A stretch of DNA of 64,000 nucleotides from Bradyrhizobium sp. 141 (GCF_023074055.1 NZ_JADPKR010000081.1:1-64000); one strand, 5' to 3'. Shown: positions 34,250 through 44,992, counted from the first letter of the stretch. Numbers and translations: made by a program. Notes: generated by a model from the sequence alone, not told the origin.

Positions 34250-34717
34250 ATGTCGCGCCCGCCGCTTCCGCCCTTCACCCGTGAGACCGCCGCGCAAAAG
34301 GCGCGCATGGCCGAGGACGCCTGGAATTCGCGCGATCCGGTGCGGGTCTCGCTCGCCTATACCGAGGACAGCCGCTGGCGCAATCGTTCGGAAGTGCTCC
34401 AGGGCCGTGAGGCCATCGTCGCGTTCCTCACCCGCAAATGGGAGAAGGAGCAGGACTACCGCCTGATCAAGGACCTCTGGGCCTTCGACGAGAACCGCAT
34501 CGCCGTGCGCTTCCAATACGAATGGCACGACGCCGGCGGCCAGTGGTATCGCTCCTACGGTAACGAGCAGTGGGAGTTCGACGAGCACGGCCTGATGAGG
34601 CGCCGCGAGGCCTCGATCAACGACATCGCGATCGCGGAGAAAGATCGGCGGTTTCACTGGGCAGCGCCGGGGCCGCGGCCGGCGGATGTGCCGGGGCTGG
34701 GAAGCGATCCGTTCTGA
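34250..34717 (+). CDS. NTF2-like protein, DUF1348 family
   Basis: A 155-aa single-domain protein of the SnoaL/nuclear transport factor 2 fold. The run AWNSRDPVRVSLAYTEDSRW, REAIVAFLTRKWEKE and WFRYEWHD-like strand (VRFQYEWHDAGGQWYRSYGN) is typical of DUF1348, a family common in Proteobacteria whose members have a cavity but no established reaction. ATG 34250 is preferred over ATG 34238 because of GAGG at the right distance. It follows the YbgC-type gene by about 80 bp on the same strand. Confidence 0.8.
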   Translation: MSRPPLPPFTRETAAQKARMAEDAWNSRDPVRVSLAYTEDSRWRNRSEVLQGREAIVAFLTRKWEKEQDYRLIKDLWAFDENRIAVRFQYEWHDAGGQWYRSYGNEQWEFDEHGLMRRREASINDIAIAEKDRRFHWAAPGPRPADVPGLGSDPF

Positions 34718-34742
34718 TATTCCGCAAGCGACGCATCAACCC

Positions 34743-34855
34743 TGTGGGAGAGGGTGCCGAGCGAAGCTCGGCGGGTGAGGGGTCTCCATCCTCACGAGCA
34801 GTCCAGCGAGTGGATAGAACCCCTCATCCGGCGCTTCGCGCCACCTTCTCCCACA
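34743..34855. repeat. intergenic long inverted repeat
   Basis: Imperfect arms of about 40 bp (34743-34783 and 34819-34855) surround a 35-bp centre: TGTGGGAGAGGGTGCCGAGC on one side and its near-complement on the other. This matches palindromic intergenic repeats I recall from Bradyrhizobium genomes. It sits between convergent genes and may act as a bidirectional terminator. Confidence 0.65.
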
Positions 34856-34887
34856 AGGGGAGAAGGGAAGGGGAGCGTGCCGCGTAG

Positions 34888-35595
34888 CTAGGGCCGCCGC
34901 GCCAAAAACCGCGTGATCGCCCCACCGAGCTTCGCGTTGTCCATCGGCTGCACCAGCGTCTCCCGTGCCGTGGCGACGATGTCATCCGGTGCCTTGCCCT
35001 CGCGAAGGTCGCAGCACACTTGCGCGAATTCCACGTCGAACTCGGGATGCGGCTGCACCGTCAGCGTGGTGCCGTTGGCGTAGAGCAGGCCGGCATGTGG
35101 CGCGAACTCGGACGAGAGGATCGTGAGCGCATCGTTCGGCGGCTCGATCACCTGATCCTGATGTGAGCAGGCAATGGCAACCGCTTCGCCGTCGACCACG
35201 CCGTTCTCCGGCAGCACCTGATAGACGTGCCGGCCGATGCCCCAACCGTTGTCCGACTTGCGCACGGTGCCGCCGAGCGCCTGTGCGATCAGCTGATGGC
35301 CGAAGCAGACGCCGACCATCGGCGTCTTGTTGGCGTAAGCGGCGCGCACGAAATCTTCCAGCGGCGCGATCCAGTCGAGCCCATCATAGACGCCGGCCGC
35401 CGCGCCCGTGATCAGCACCGCCTCGAGCTTGCGGGGATCGGGGAGTGCATCGCCATTCGGGATGCTGATGACATCCACGGTGACCTCCGGATCCTCGGCG
35501 CGGACCATGCGCTCGAACATGTCCGGGAACGAGCCGTGACGCTCGCGATATTTTTGCGGGACGAGCCCGGTCTCGATGATGGTGATGCGTGCCAT
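34888..35595 (-). CDS. class I glutamine amidotransferase-like protein
   Basis: A 235-aa stand-alone GATase1 domain. The nucleophile elbow is VGVCFGHQLIAQALGG with Cys97, and QPHPEFD supplies His183 and Glu185, so the triad is complete. It resembles GMP-synthase-like amidotransferases that hydrolyse gamma-glutamyl compounds or supply ammonia. It lies 50 bp behind the LysR gene on the same strand, and so probably belongs with the amine-catabolism locus; a role in cleaving gamma-glutamylated amines is an inference. ATG 35595. Confidence 0.82.
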   Translation of the reverse strand: MARITIIETGLVPQKYRERHGSFPDMFERMVRAEDPEVTVDVISIPNGDALPDPRKLEAVLITGAAAGVYDGLDWIAPLEDFVRAAYANKTPMVGVCFGHQLIAQALGGTVRKSDNGWGIGRHVYQVLPENGVVDGEAVAIACSHQDQVIEPPNDALTILSSEFAPHAGLLYANGTTLTVQPHPEFDVEFAQVCCDLREGKAPDDIVATARETLVQPMDNAKLGGAITRFLARRP

Positions 35596-35647
35596 GTGCC
35601 ACCTGCGGAGACAGGGAGAGTACAGCAGGACCCGCGGGGCGTCCAAG

Positions 35648-36574
35648 TCAACCGGGCGCAAAATCCCGCGTGGACTCCTGCTCGAGTTCGGCGAGCGCCT
35701 TGCGCATGGTCTCCACCAGATCCAGCGCCACCGGTGAAGGACTGCGCTGCGCCGGAAAGACGGCGGAGAATTCGAAGTCGATGCGCGGCAGGAAGCGACG
35801 CGCGACCACGCCGCGGGTGGAGAATTCCCTCGCGGTGAAAGGGTCGCAGATCGCGACGCCAAGCCCTGACGACACCATGCCGCACATGATCTCCGACAAC
35901 GTGGTCTCGACCCTGAGCACGCGGCGGACCTCGTGACGATTAAAGACCTGGTCGACGAGATGCCGGCTCGATGATCCCGCCGACAGCGAGATGAAGGTCT
36001 CGCCCTCGAAATCGCGCGGCTCCAAAACTTCCTTTTCAGTGAGGCGATGACCGGTCGGCAGCACCGCGACGCGCGCGGGCGCCGGCAGTCGCAGGCTCGG
36101 CAGGCCGGAATGGGCGATCGGCACCTCGGCAAAGCCGATGTCGCACTGGTTGTTCAACACCCAGTCGACCACGATCGGCGAGATCACGCCGAAGAAGGCG
36201 AGGTTGAGGTTGGGCCGTTCCTTCAAGAAGTGTCCGGCCAGCCGCGGCAGATAGCCGTTCGCCAGCGCCGGCAGAGCGGCGATGCGCAGCGAGCCGGTGC
36301 GGCGGCCGCGGATTTCCTCGGCCGCTGCCGTGATACGTTCGAGGCCGACGAAGGAGCGCTCGACTTCAGTATAGAGCGCCATTGCCGCGGCAGTCGGGAC
36401 GAGACCCGTGCCGCGTCGCTCGAACAGCTCCATCTTCAGCAGCGCCTGGAAGTCGCGCAGCAAGCGGCTGACGGCGGGCTGCGTCACCACCATCAGTTTC
36501 GCCGCCTCGGTGACGCTGCCGGTGAGCATCGTCGCGCGGAAGGCCTCCACCTGCCGTGAATTGATCCGCACCAT
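35648..36574 (-). CDS. LysR-family transcriptional regulator
   Basis: A 308-aa regulator. The N-terminal helix-turn-helix reads RQVEAFRATMLTGSVTEAAK followed by VVTQPAVSRLLRDFQ, and a periplasmic-binding-like effector domain covers residues 90-300. It is divergent from the ABC importer at 36847 across 270 bp, the usual LysR layout, so it most likely controls that catabolic operon in response to its substrate. ATG 36574 is chosen over 36586 because GGAATTCGAG precedes it. Members of the OccR/NocR opine group share this arrangement; specificity is not visible. Confidence 0.88.
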   Translation of the reverse strand: MVRINSRQVEAFRATMLTGSVTEAAKLMVVTQPAVSRLLRDFQALLKMELFERRGTGLVPTAAAMALYTEVERSFVGLERITAAAEEIRGRRTGSLRIAALPALANGYLPRLAGHFLKERPNLNLAFFGVISPIVVDWVLNNQCDIGFAEVPIAHSGLPSLRLPAPARVAVLPTGHRLTEKEVLEPRDFEGETFISLSAGSSSRHLVDQVFNRHEVRRVLRVETTLSEIMCGMVSSGLGVAICDPFTAREFSTRGVVARRFLPRIDFEFSAVFPAQRSPSPVALDLVETMRKALAELEQESTRDFAPG

Positions 36575-36846
36575 CTCGAATTCCATTCATAACATTTTGA
36601 CATGCAGAAGGTGCCATTATTCATTGGACGATGGAAGCTTGGGTTTGCGATCTTTTTCATCAGAGCTGGAGCCAGCCCGCTTTTTCGGCAGATTGGAGGG
36701 GTTCAAACCTCCAAATCGCGTCAAAACCCGCCGAACAGGGGCCGGAGCCCTGGTCGGAAAGGATTAACGCGGAAGGAAATGCGGAAGGCGCTCCGGCCGG
36801 AGATTTGTCGGCACGTCACCTCATTCCGGTATGGAGATCGGTCCAC
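36575..36846. promoter_or_regulatory. divergent promoter region of the LysR/ABC catabolic locus
   Basis: 270 bp between the LysR gene and the importer. An AT-richer stretch near 36580-36630 (CATAACATTTTGACATG and TTATTCATTGG) is the most likely place for a LysR site and promoters. No exact box can be fixed. Confidence 0.45.
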
Positions 36847-37881
36847 ATGAAGACTTTTCGCCTTCTGACCGCGGTCAGCATCGCAGCGCTCATCGCCGTC
36901 CCGTCAGCCGTCTCGGCCCAGCAAAAGACGCTCTACGTCGCCGGCTACGGCGGCTCGTTCGAGAAGACGATCCGCGACGAGGTGATCCCGGCCTTCGAGA
37001 AGGAGAACGGCGTCAAGGTCGAGTACGTCGCCGGCAACTCCACCGACACGCTGGCAAAACTCCAGGCGCAGAAGGGCAATCAGCAGATCGACGTCGCCAT
37101 CGTCGACGACGGTCCGATGTACCAGGCGATCCAGCTCGGCTTCTGCGGCAAGCTCGAGGGACTGCCGGCCGATCTCTATGACACCGCGCGCTTCAAGGAC
37201 GATCGTGCGGTCGCGATCGGCATCGTCGCGACGGGCCTGATGTACAACACCAAGGTGTTCAAAGAGAAAGGCTGGGCGCCGCCGACCTCGTGGAACGACC
37301 TGAAGGACACGAAATACGCCAAGCAGCTCGTGATCCCGCCGATCAACAACACCTACGGCTTGGAGGCGCTGGTGATGCTGTCGAAGATGAACGGCGGCGG
37401 CGAGACCAATGTCGATTCCGGCTTCAAGATCTTCAAGGAAGAGGTCAATCCGAACGTGCTCGCCTATGAGCCATCGCCCGGCAAGATGACCGAGCTGTTC
37501 CAATCCGGCCAGGCCGTGATCGCAGTGTGGGGCACCGGCCGCGTGCAGAGCTTTGCCAATACCGGCTTCCCCGTCGATTTCGTCTATCCCAAGGAAGGCG
37601 CTGCGACGCTGCTGACGACGGCGTGTCCGATCAACAAGCCGAATGCCTCGCCGCTGGCGGCGAGCTTCGTCAAGATGCTGCTCGATCCAAAAATCCAGCT
37701 CGTGATGCTGAAGGATTACGGCTACGGCCCGGTGCTGAAATCGCTGGTGATCCCGCCGGAGCTCGGCAAGATGGCCCCGATCGGCGAGCGCGCGGCCAAG
37801 CTCTACAATCCGGACTGGACCGTCATCAACGAGAAGCGCGAGGAGTGGACCAAGCGCTGGAATCGCGAGGTCGAGCGCTGA
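36847..37881 (+). CDS. ABC transporter substrate-binding protein, PotD-like
   Basis: A 344-aa periplasmic binding protein with a signal peptide (residues 1-24, cut after SAVSA). It is of the spermidine/putrescine group: YVAGYGGSFEKTIRDEVIPA at the N-terminus and VAIVDDGPMYQAIQLGF further on are typical of cluster D/E PotD-like receptors. It captures the substrate of the catabolic operon and delivers it to the following ATPase and two permeases. The substrate is likely a polyamine, opine or modified amino acid, judged only from the oxidases downstream. ATG 36847. Confidence 0.87.
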   Translation: MKTFRLLTAVSIAALIAVPSAVSAQQKTLYVAGYGGSFEKTIRDEVIPAFEKENGVKVEYVAGNSTDTLAKLQAQKGNQQIDVAIVDDGPMYQAIQLGFCGKLEGLPADLYDTARFKDDRAVAIGIVATGLMYNTKVFKEKGWAPPTSWNDLKDTKYAKQLVIPPINNTYGLEALVMLSKMNGGGETNVDSGFKIFKEEVNPNVLAYEPSPGKMTELFQSGQAVIAVWGTGRVQSFANTGFPVDFVYPKEGAATLLTTACPINKPNASPLAASFVKMLLDPKIQLVMLKDYGYGPVLKSLVIPPELGKMAPIGERAAKLYNPDWTVINEKREEWTKRWNREVER

Positions 37882-37908
37882 TCTGATCGTCGCTAGCGGA
37901 GACAGTGC

Positions 37909-38945
<1,037 letters not shown>

Positions 38946-38949
<4 letters not shown>

Positions 38950-39821
38950 GCGCCGCCGCCGAAGAACGCGACGCACGTGCGCCATGGGCCCTGACGGCGC
39001 CCGCCCTGATGCTGTTCGTCGGCGTGCTTCTGATCCCGCTCGCGATGACGGTGATGCTGTCGTTCCACGATTGGGGCCAGTACAAGGGCATCGAACCGGT
39101 CTTCATCCTCAAGAACTGGCACGAGATCGCGACCGATCCCTACTACGCAGAAATGTTCTGGCGGACCTTTCGGATCGCGATCCTGACCACGCTGCTCACC
39201 GCCCTGCTGGGTGCGCCCGAAGCCTACATCCTCAACCGCATGAGCGGCCGCTGGAAGAGCTTCTTCCTGCTGATCATTCTCGGACCGCTGCTGATCTCCG
39301 TGGTGGCGCGGACACTCGGCTGGGCGCTGTTGTTCGGCGGCAACAACGGGCTCGTCAACAAGCTGCTGATGTCGGCCGGTCTGATCCGCTCCCCCATTCC
39401 CTTCATGTTCACCGAAACCGGCATGGTCGTTGCGCTCGCGCATGTGATGATGCCGTTCATGGTGCTCTCGGTGTGGGCGGCGCTGCAGCGGCTCGATCCG
39501 CAGATCGAGAATGCCGCGATGTCGCTCGGCGCGGGCCCCGCCACCATCATCCGCCGCATTATCATGCCGCAGATCATGCCGGGCGTGCTGTCCGGCGCCA
39601 TCATCGTGTTCTCGCTCTCGGCCAGCGCCTTTGCGACGCCTGCCATCATCGGCGGCCGCCGGCTCAAGGTCGCGGCGACGCTCGCCTATGACGAATTCCT
39701 CAACACGCTGAATTGGCCGCTGGGGGCTGCGGTCGCCACGCTCCTGCTGGTCGCGCTGGTCTTTATCGTCGTCGGCAGCAACGCGCTGATCGAACGCCGC
39801 TATGCGGAGGTGTTCCGATGA
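38946..39821 (+). CDS. ABC transporter permease, PotB-like
   Basis: A 291-aa inner-membrane permease with about six transmembrane segments starting at ALTAPALMLFVGVLLIPLAM. The EAA coupling loop reads NAAMSLGAGPATIIRRIIMP near residues 190-210. It overlaps the ATPase stop and the next permease start (ATGA at both ends), showing tight translational coupling. It forms the membrane channel with the second permease. Confidence 0.9.
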
Positions 39822-40624
39822 GACGGAACGGCCCGCTCGCGCTGATCTTCCATGCCATCTTCGTCATCGTCATGGTGGCGCCGATCCTGGTGGTCTGCCT
39901 GGTCGCATTCACGCCCGAGGGTTTTCTCTCGTTGCCGACCAACGGCTTCTCGCTGCGCTGGTTCAGGACGATCGCGAACTACCCGGAGTTCATCCACGCT
40001 TTCTGGGTCAGCCTCGGGCTCGGCGCGCTGTCGTCCCTGGTGGCGCTGCTGTTCGCGGTGCCCGCCGCGCTCGCGATCGCGCGCTACCGCTTCCGCGGCC
40101 GTGACGCGCTGGCGGCGCTGTTCCTGTCGCCGCTGATGATTCCCCATGTCGTGCTCGGCATCGCCTTCCTGCGCTTCTTCACCTCGGCCGGGCTCGGCGG
40201 CAGTTTTGCCGCGCTGATCATCGCGCATGTCATCATCGTGTTTCCGTTCGCGCTGCGGCTGACGCTGGCGGCAGCGACCGGCATGGACCGCACCGTCGAG
40301 ATGGCTGCGGTCTCGCTCGGCGCCAACGGCTGGACGCTGTTTCGCCGCGTGACGTTGCCGCTGATCCTGCCCGGCGTCATCAGCGGTTGGGCGCTCGCCT
40401 TCATCCAGTCGTTCGACGATCTCACCATGACCGTCTTCCTCGCGGCACCCGGCACCGAGACGTTGCCGGTACGCATGTTCCTTTATATCCAGGACAACAT
40501 CGATCCGCTGGTGACGTCGGTCTCGGCCTGCGTGATCGCGATTACCATGACCGCCCTCATTCTGCTCGATCGCTTCTACGGGCTCGACCGCGTGCTCGCC
40601 GGCAAGGGCGATACCGGACGATAG
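39818..40624 (+). CDS. ABC transporter permease, PotC-like
   Basis: A 268-aa second permease with six predicted segments, starting LALIFHAIFVIVMVAPILVV. The EAA loop MAAVSLGANGWTLFRRVTLP is at about residues 162-182. ATG 39818 overlaps the stop of the previous gene. It completes a PotABCD-type importer. Confidence 0.9.
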   Translation: MRRNGPLALIFHAIFVIVMVAPILVVCLVAFTPEGFLSLPTNGFSLRWFRTIANYPEFIHAFWVSLGLGALSSLVALLFAVPAALAIARYRFRGRDALAALFLSPLMIPHVVLGIAFLRFFTSAGLGGSFAALIIAHVIIVFPFALRLTLAAATGMDRTVEMAAVSLGANGWTLFRRVTLPLILPGVISGWALAFIQSFDDLTMTVFLAAPGTETLPVRMFLYIQDNIDPLVTSVSACVIAITMTALILLDRFYGLDRVLAGKGDTGR

Positions 40625-40632
40625 GAGAACTC

Positions 40633-41769
40633 ATGTCTGGGGAATACGACGTCGCCGTGGTCGGCGGCGGATTGCTCGGCTCCGCCATCGCGTGGGGCCT
40701 TGGCCGGCTCGGCAAGAAAGTGGCCGTGCTCGACGAGGGCGACATCACCAAGCGCGCCTCGCGCGCAAACTTTGCGCTGGTCTGGGTGCAAAGCAAGGGC
40801 CTCGGCATGCCCGCCTATACGGTCTGGACCGTGCAGGCGTCGCAGGCGTGGGGCCGGCTTGCCTCCGAGCTGAAGCAGCAGACCGGCCTCGACGTCTCGC
40901 TCCAGCAGAACGGCGGCTTCCATCTCACGCTCGGCGAGGACGAATTCGGCCAGCGCACCGAACTCGTCACGCGCATGCACAACCAGACCGGTGCGGCCGA
41001 CTACAGGATGGAGATGCTCTCCGCATCCGAAGTGAAGAAGTCGCTGCCGCTGATTGGTCCCGAAGTGTCCGGCGGCAGCTATTGCCCGCTCGACGGCCAT
41101 GTCAATTCGCTGCGCACGTTCCGCGCGTTCCACACCGGCTTCAGGGCGTTCGGCATCGACTATCTTCCGGAGCGCCCGGTCTCGGCGATCAGCAAGAGCA
41201 GCGGCGAATTCCGCCTGACCACGCCGAAGGGCGAGTTGCGCGCCGCAAAAATCGTGCTCGCCGCCGGCAATGCCAACCAGACGCTCGCGCCGATGGTCGG
41301 CCTCTACGCGCCGATGGGCCCGACCCGCGGTCAGATCGTGGTGACCGAGCGCACCATGCCGTTCCTGCCGCATCCGCTGACCACGATCCGCCAGACCGAC
41401 GAGGGTACGGTGATGATCGGCGACAGCAAGGAAGACGAACTCGACGATCGCGCGCTGAAGCACTCCATCAGCGCCGTGATGACCGATCGCGCGCAGCGCA
41501 TGTTCCCGCATCTGTCGCGGCTCAACGTGGTCAGGAGCTGGGCCGGCATCCGCGTGATGCCGCAGGACGGCTTTCCGATCTACGACCAGTCGGAGACGCA
41601 TCCCGGCGCCTTCGTCGCCTGCTGCCATTCCGGCGTGACGCTCGCCTCCAACCACGCCTTCGAGATCGCGCGCATGGTGGCAGAGGGCGCGCTCGAGCCG
41701 GAGCTGGTCGGCGCGTTCTCGGCGAGCCGCTTCGGCGGCGCGGGCGCTGCGAACGACAGCGGCTACTAG
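40633..41769 (+). CDS. FAD-dependent oxidoreductase (DadA/glycine-oxidase type) 1
   Basis: A 378-aa flavoprotein of the DAO family. The dinucleotide motif GGGLLGS is at residues 11-17, and the C-terminal SWAGIRVMPQDGFPIYD and ACCHSGVTLASNHAFEIARM match the substrate/FAD end of D-amino acid dehydrogenases and opine oxidase B subunits. It would oxidise a secondary or primary amine to an imine. It begins 8 nt after the permease with AGGAG. A second enzyme of the same family closes the operon. Confidence 0.87.
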   Translation: MSGEYDVAVVGGGLLGSAIAWGLGRLGKKVAVLDEGDITKRASRANFALVWVQSKGLGMPAYTVWTVQASQAWGRLASELKQQTGLDVSLQQNGGFHLTLGEDEFGQRTELVTRMHNQTGAADYRMEMLSASEVKKSLPLIGPEVSGGSYCPLDGHVNSLRTFRAFHTGFRAFGIDYLPERPVSAISKSSGEFRLTTPKGELRAAKIVLAAGNANQTLAPMVGLYAPMGPTRGQIVVTERTMPFLPHPLTTIRQTDEGTVMIGDSKEDELDDRALKHSISAVMTDRAQRMFPHLSRLNVVRSWAGIRVMPQDGFPIYDQSETHPGAFVACCHSGVTLASNHAFEIARMVAEGALEPELVGAFSASRFGGAGAANDSGY

Positions 41770-41788
41770 AGATATTGAGGAAGCCAGG

Positions 41789-42085
41789 ATGTTCAAACGA
41801 TCCGAACAGGACAAACGGCCACCAGTGCAAATCTTCGTCGACGGCGTTGCCGTCGCGGCGCGCCAGGGCGACACCGTCTCTGCGGCGCTGCTGGCATCCA
41901 GCTGCGACGCGCGTCGTTCCACCGCGGTGAGCGGCGCGCCGCGTCTGCCCTACTGCATGATGGGCGTGTGCTTCGATTGCCTCGTCACCATCGACGGCGT
42001 CGGCAACCGCCAGGGCTGCCTTGTGCCCGTCGCCGAGGGGATGCAAATCGAGATCCAGAAGGGCAAGCGGGAGATCGGAAGATGA
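41789..42085 (+). CDS. 2Fe-2S ferredoxin-like subunit of an amine dehydrogenase
   Basis: A 98-aa ferredoxin-like protein. The cluster ligands are Cys56-x4-Cys61-x2-Cys64-x12-Cys77 (PYCMMGVCFDC...RQGC). Small subunits of this type accompany hydrogen cyanide synthase (HcnA), octopine/nopaline oxidase and D-hydroxyproline dehydrogenase complexes, where they pass electrons from the flavin subunits. It overlaps the next start by 4 bp. Confidence 0.87.
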   Translation: MFKRSEQDKRPPVQIFVDGVAVAARQGDTVSAALLASSCDARRSTAVSGAPRLPYCMMGVCFDCLVTIDGVGNRQGCLVPVAEGMQIEIQKGKREIGR

Positions 42086-43500
42086 CCATGGCTCCCAAGC
42101 GCGAAGCCTATGACGTCGTGGTGATCGGCGCGGGGCCCGCTGGCCTTGCCGCCGCCGCGACCTCCGCCGAAGCCGGCCTGTCGACGCTGCTGCTCGACGA
42201 GAATATCGGCCCGGGCGGACAGGTGTTCCGCGCCATCTCGTCCACGCCGGTGACCGAGCGCAATCAGCTCGGCGCGGACTATTGGGCCGGTGCCGAGCTC
42301 GTGCAGGCGTTGCGTGCGAGCAGCGCCGAGGTCATTCATCGTGCCACTGTATGGAGCCTCGACCGCAATCTCGACATCGCCGTCTCGATCGGCGGCGCGT
42401 CCGCCTTCGTCAAGGCGAAGCGCGTGATCCTTGCGACCGGCGCGCTGGAGCGGCCGTTTCCGATTCCCGGCTGGACGCTGCCGGGCGTGATGACCGCGGG
42501 TGCGGCGCAGACGATGCTGAAATCGTCGGCGCTGGTGCCCGACGGACGCACGGTGATCGCAGGGCAGGGGCCGCTGCTCTGGCTGCTTGCCGCGCAAATC
42601 CTGCGCCTCGGCGGCCGCATCGACCGCATCCTCGACACCACCGAGCGCGGCAATTACTTCGCAGCGCTCCCGCACGCCTTCGCTTTCCTGACCTCGCCCT
42701 ATTTCGCCAAGGGCCTTGCAATGATGCGCGAGGTGAAGACCAAGGTGCAGGTCGTCTCCGGCGTCACTGACCTCTCGGCGTCCGGTGACGGCCAGCTCGC
42801 GAGCGTGAGCTATGTCGCGGGCGGCAAACGTGAGACCATTCCTGCCGATCTGCTGCTGCTGCATCAGGGCGTCGTGCCCAATGTCAATCTGGCGATGGCG
42901 GCAGACGTCGAGCATCGCTGGGACGACCTGCAGCTCTGCTGGTCGCCCGTGCTCGATGCGAGCGGCAATTCGACCGTTCCCGGCATCGCCATCGCAGGCG
43001 ACGGCGCGGGCATTGGCGGCGCGACGGCCGCCGTGGTCCGCGGTCGGATCGCGGCGCGCGCGGCGGTGGAAGCGCTGGCGCCCGCGACGGCCGCAAAGCT
43101 CGCACCGATGGCAACGCTTCGTTCCGATCTCGCCAAGGCTGAACGCGGCCGCGTCTTCCTCGACACGCTGTTCCGCCCGGCGCCGCAGTTCCGCATCCCC
43201 TCGGGTGATACCATCGTCTGCCGCTGCGAAGAGGTGACGGCAAAGGACGTGCTCGACTCCGTCGCGATCGGTGCGACCGGGCCGAACCAGCTCAAGGCCT
43301 ATCGCCGCACCGGCATGGGGCCGTGCCAGGGCCGGCTCTGCGGCCTCACCGTCACCGAGCTGATGGCGCAGGCGCGCGGCAAGACTCCGCAGGAGATCGG
43401 CTATTACCGGCTGCGCGCGCCGGTGAAGCCGATCACGCTCGCCGAGCTCGCCGCCGTTCCGAAGACCGAAGCCGACGTCAAGGCGGTGGTGCGCGGATGA
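42082..43500 (+). CDS. FAD/NAD(P)-binding oxidoreductase with BFD-like 2Fe-2S domain (HcnB/OoxA type)
   Basis: A 472-aa protein with a pyridine nucleotide-disulfide reductase fold (GAGPAG at 16-21) and a C-terminal BFD-like domain with Cys380, Cys382, Cys415 and Cys420 (VCRCEEV...GPCQGRLCG). This is the architecture of opine oxidase subunit A, HcnB and the alpha subunit of D-hydroxyproline dehydrogenase. It likely forms a complex with the small ferredoxin and one of the DadA-like subunits. It overlaps both neighbours by 4 bp. Confidence 0.88.
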   Translation: MTMAPKREAYDVVVIGAGPAGLAAAATSAEAGLSTLLLDENIGPGGQVFRAISSTPVTERNQLGADYWAGAELVQALRASSAEVIHRATVWSLDRNLDIAVSIGGASAFVKAKRVILATGALERPFPIPGWTLPGVMTAGAAQTMLKSSALVPDGRTVIAGQGPLLWLLAAQILRLGGRIDRILDTTERGNYFAALPHAFAFLTSPYFAKGLAMMREVKTKVQVVSGVTDLSASGDGQLASVSYVAGGKRETIPADLLLLHQGVVPNVNLAMAADVEHRWDDLQLCWSPVLDASGNSTVPGIAIAGDGAGIGGATAAVVRGRIAARAAVEALAPATAAKLAPMATLRSDLAKAERGRVFLDTLFRPAPQFRIPSGDTIVCRCEEVTAKDVLDSVAIGATGPNQLKAYRRTGMGPCQGRLCGLTVTELMAQARGKTPQEIGYYRLRAPVKPITLAELAAVPKTEADVKAVVRG

Positions 43501-44618
43501 CCAAAAACGTGGATGCGATCGTCGTCGGCGGCGGCATCCACGGATGCTCGACTGCGCTGCATTTGTGCCTTGCCGGCCTGAAGCCGGTGCTGATCGAGAA
43601 GGACTATGCCGGCCGCCACGCCTCGGGCGTCAACGCCGGCGGCGTCCGTCAACTCGCGCGGCACATCCCGGAGATCCCGCTCTCGATCCGCTCGATGGGA
43701 ATCTGGGAGAAGATTTCAGATCTCCTCGACGACGATTGCAGTTTTGAGAGCTACGGCCAGGTGTTGGTTGCGGAGAACGATGAGGAGCTCGCGGTCTGCC
43801 GCGCGCGTGTCGCTGAGCTCAATGCACTCGGCTTCACCCATGAAGAGCTGATCGATGCAGCTGAATTGCGGCGCCTCGTGCCGGCGGTCGCCGAATCCTG
43901 CCCCGGCGGCGTGGTCTCGCGCCGCGACGGTGCGGCCAACCCGGCGCAGACAACGACGGCGTTCCGTCGCAAGGCCGGGCAACTCGGCGCCATCGTGCGC
44001 GAGGGCGTGGCAGCCACCAACATCCGGCACAGCGACGGCCTCTGGCATATCGACGTCGGCACTGAAACCTTCGCCGCGCCGGTGCTGGTCAACGCCGCCG
44101 GCGCCTGGGCCGGCAAGATCGCAGCCGCGCTCGGCGAGCCCGTGCCGGTCGAGACCGTGGCGCCGATGTTGATGATTACCTCGCGCGTACCGCACTTCAT
44201 CGATCCCGTCGTGATCCTGCGCGGCCGCAAACTCTCCTTCAAGCAATTCTCCAACGGCACCGTGCTGATCGGCGGCGGCCATCTGGCAACGCCGTACCAG
44301 GATCGCAACGAGACGGTGCTGGACTGGAAGAGTCTCGCGACCAGCGCATGCACCGTGTTCGAGTTGTTCCCGGTGATGCGCAGCGCCACCATCGTCCGCG
44401 CCTGGGCCGGCATCGAGGCGAAGATGAAGGACGATATCCCCGTGTTCGGTCCGAGCAGCCGCCACAAGGGACTCTATCACCAGTTCGGTTTTTCGCTGCA
44501 CGGCTTCCAGCTCGGCCCCGGCGCCGGCGCTGTCATGGCCGAGCTGATCGTCAACGGCGGCACCCAGACCCGTATCGGTGATCTCGGCATCGACCGCTTC
44601 CATCCCACGACGCTCTAG
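43497..44618 (+). CDS. FAD-dependent oxidoreductase (DadA/opine oxidase B type) 2
   Basis: A 373-aa DAO-family flavoenzyme: GGGIHGCSTALHLCLAG with the motif at 11-16, VNAAGAWAGKIAAALGE in the middle, and VRAWAGIEAKMKDDIPVFGP at the C-terminus. It directly follows the OoxA/HcnB-like gene with an ATGA overlap, so it is the best candidate for the catalytic beta subunit of that complex. The other DadA-like gene upstream may then act on a different intermediate. Confidence 0.87.
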   Translation: MTKNVDAIVVGGGIHGCSTALHLCLAGLKPVLIEKDYAGRHASGVNAGGVRQLARHIPEIPLSIRSMGIWEKISDLLDDDCSFESYGQVLVAENDEELAVCRARVAELNALGFTHEELIDAAELRRLVPAVAESCPGGVVSRRDGAANPAQTTTAFRRKAGQLGAIVREGVAATNIRHSDGLWHIDVGTETFAAPVLVNAAGAWAGKIAAALGEPVPVETVAPMLMITSRVPHFIDPVVILRGRKLSFKQFSNGTVLIGGGHLATPYQDRNETVLDWKSLATSACTVFELFPVMRSATIVRAWAGIEAKMKDDIPVFGPSSRHKGLYHQFGFSLHGFQLGPGAGAVMAELIVNGGTQTRIGDLGIDRFHPTTL

Positions 44619-44633
44619 TAACAAGAGGACATC

Positions 44634-44981
44634 ATGAGCATCACCCGCAGCATCCGCACGCCGATCATGCACCGCGCCGTCGAAGCAGGCGGCTTCGTCT
44701 TCCTCGGTGGCACCATCGCCGACGACACCTCGGTCTCGATGGGCGACCAGACCCGCAACATCCTCGGTAAGATCGCCGGCTATCTGAAGGAAGCGGGAAC
44801 CGACAAGTCGCGCGTCGTCAGCGCTTCGATCTTCGTCACTGACCTCTCCAAGAAGAAGGAGATGGACGCGGCCTGGACCGAGTTCTTCGGTGACAATCTG
44901 CCGACCCGCGCCACAGTCGGCGTCGCCGATCTCGGCGGCGGCGCGCTGATCGAGGTCGTGGTCACCGCCGTGAAGGGCTGA
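44634..44981 (+). CDS. RidA family reactive imine deaminase
   Basis: A 115-aa YjgF/YER057c/UK114 protein. The conserved end PTRATVGVADLGGGALIEVV supplies Arg92, which binds the substrate carboxylate in RidA, and Glu107. RidA hydrolyses imines and enamines released by amine-oxidising flavoenzymes, which fits its place as last gene of this operon, 15 nt after the second oxidase. A strong hairpin follows. Confidence 0.88.
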   Translation: MSITRSIRTPIMHRAVEAGGFVFLGGTIADDTSVSMGDQTRNILGKIAGYLKEAGTDKSRVVSASIFVTDLSKKKEMDAAWTEFFGDNLPTRATVGVADLGGGALIEVVVTAVKG

Positions 44982-44992
44982 ACGCAGGCTAT

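Noticed and set aside
40576..41922. 448-codon minus-strand open frame
   Set aside because: Antisense to the first DadA-like gene; composition is that of a shadow.
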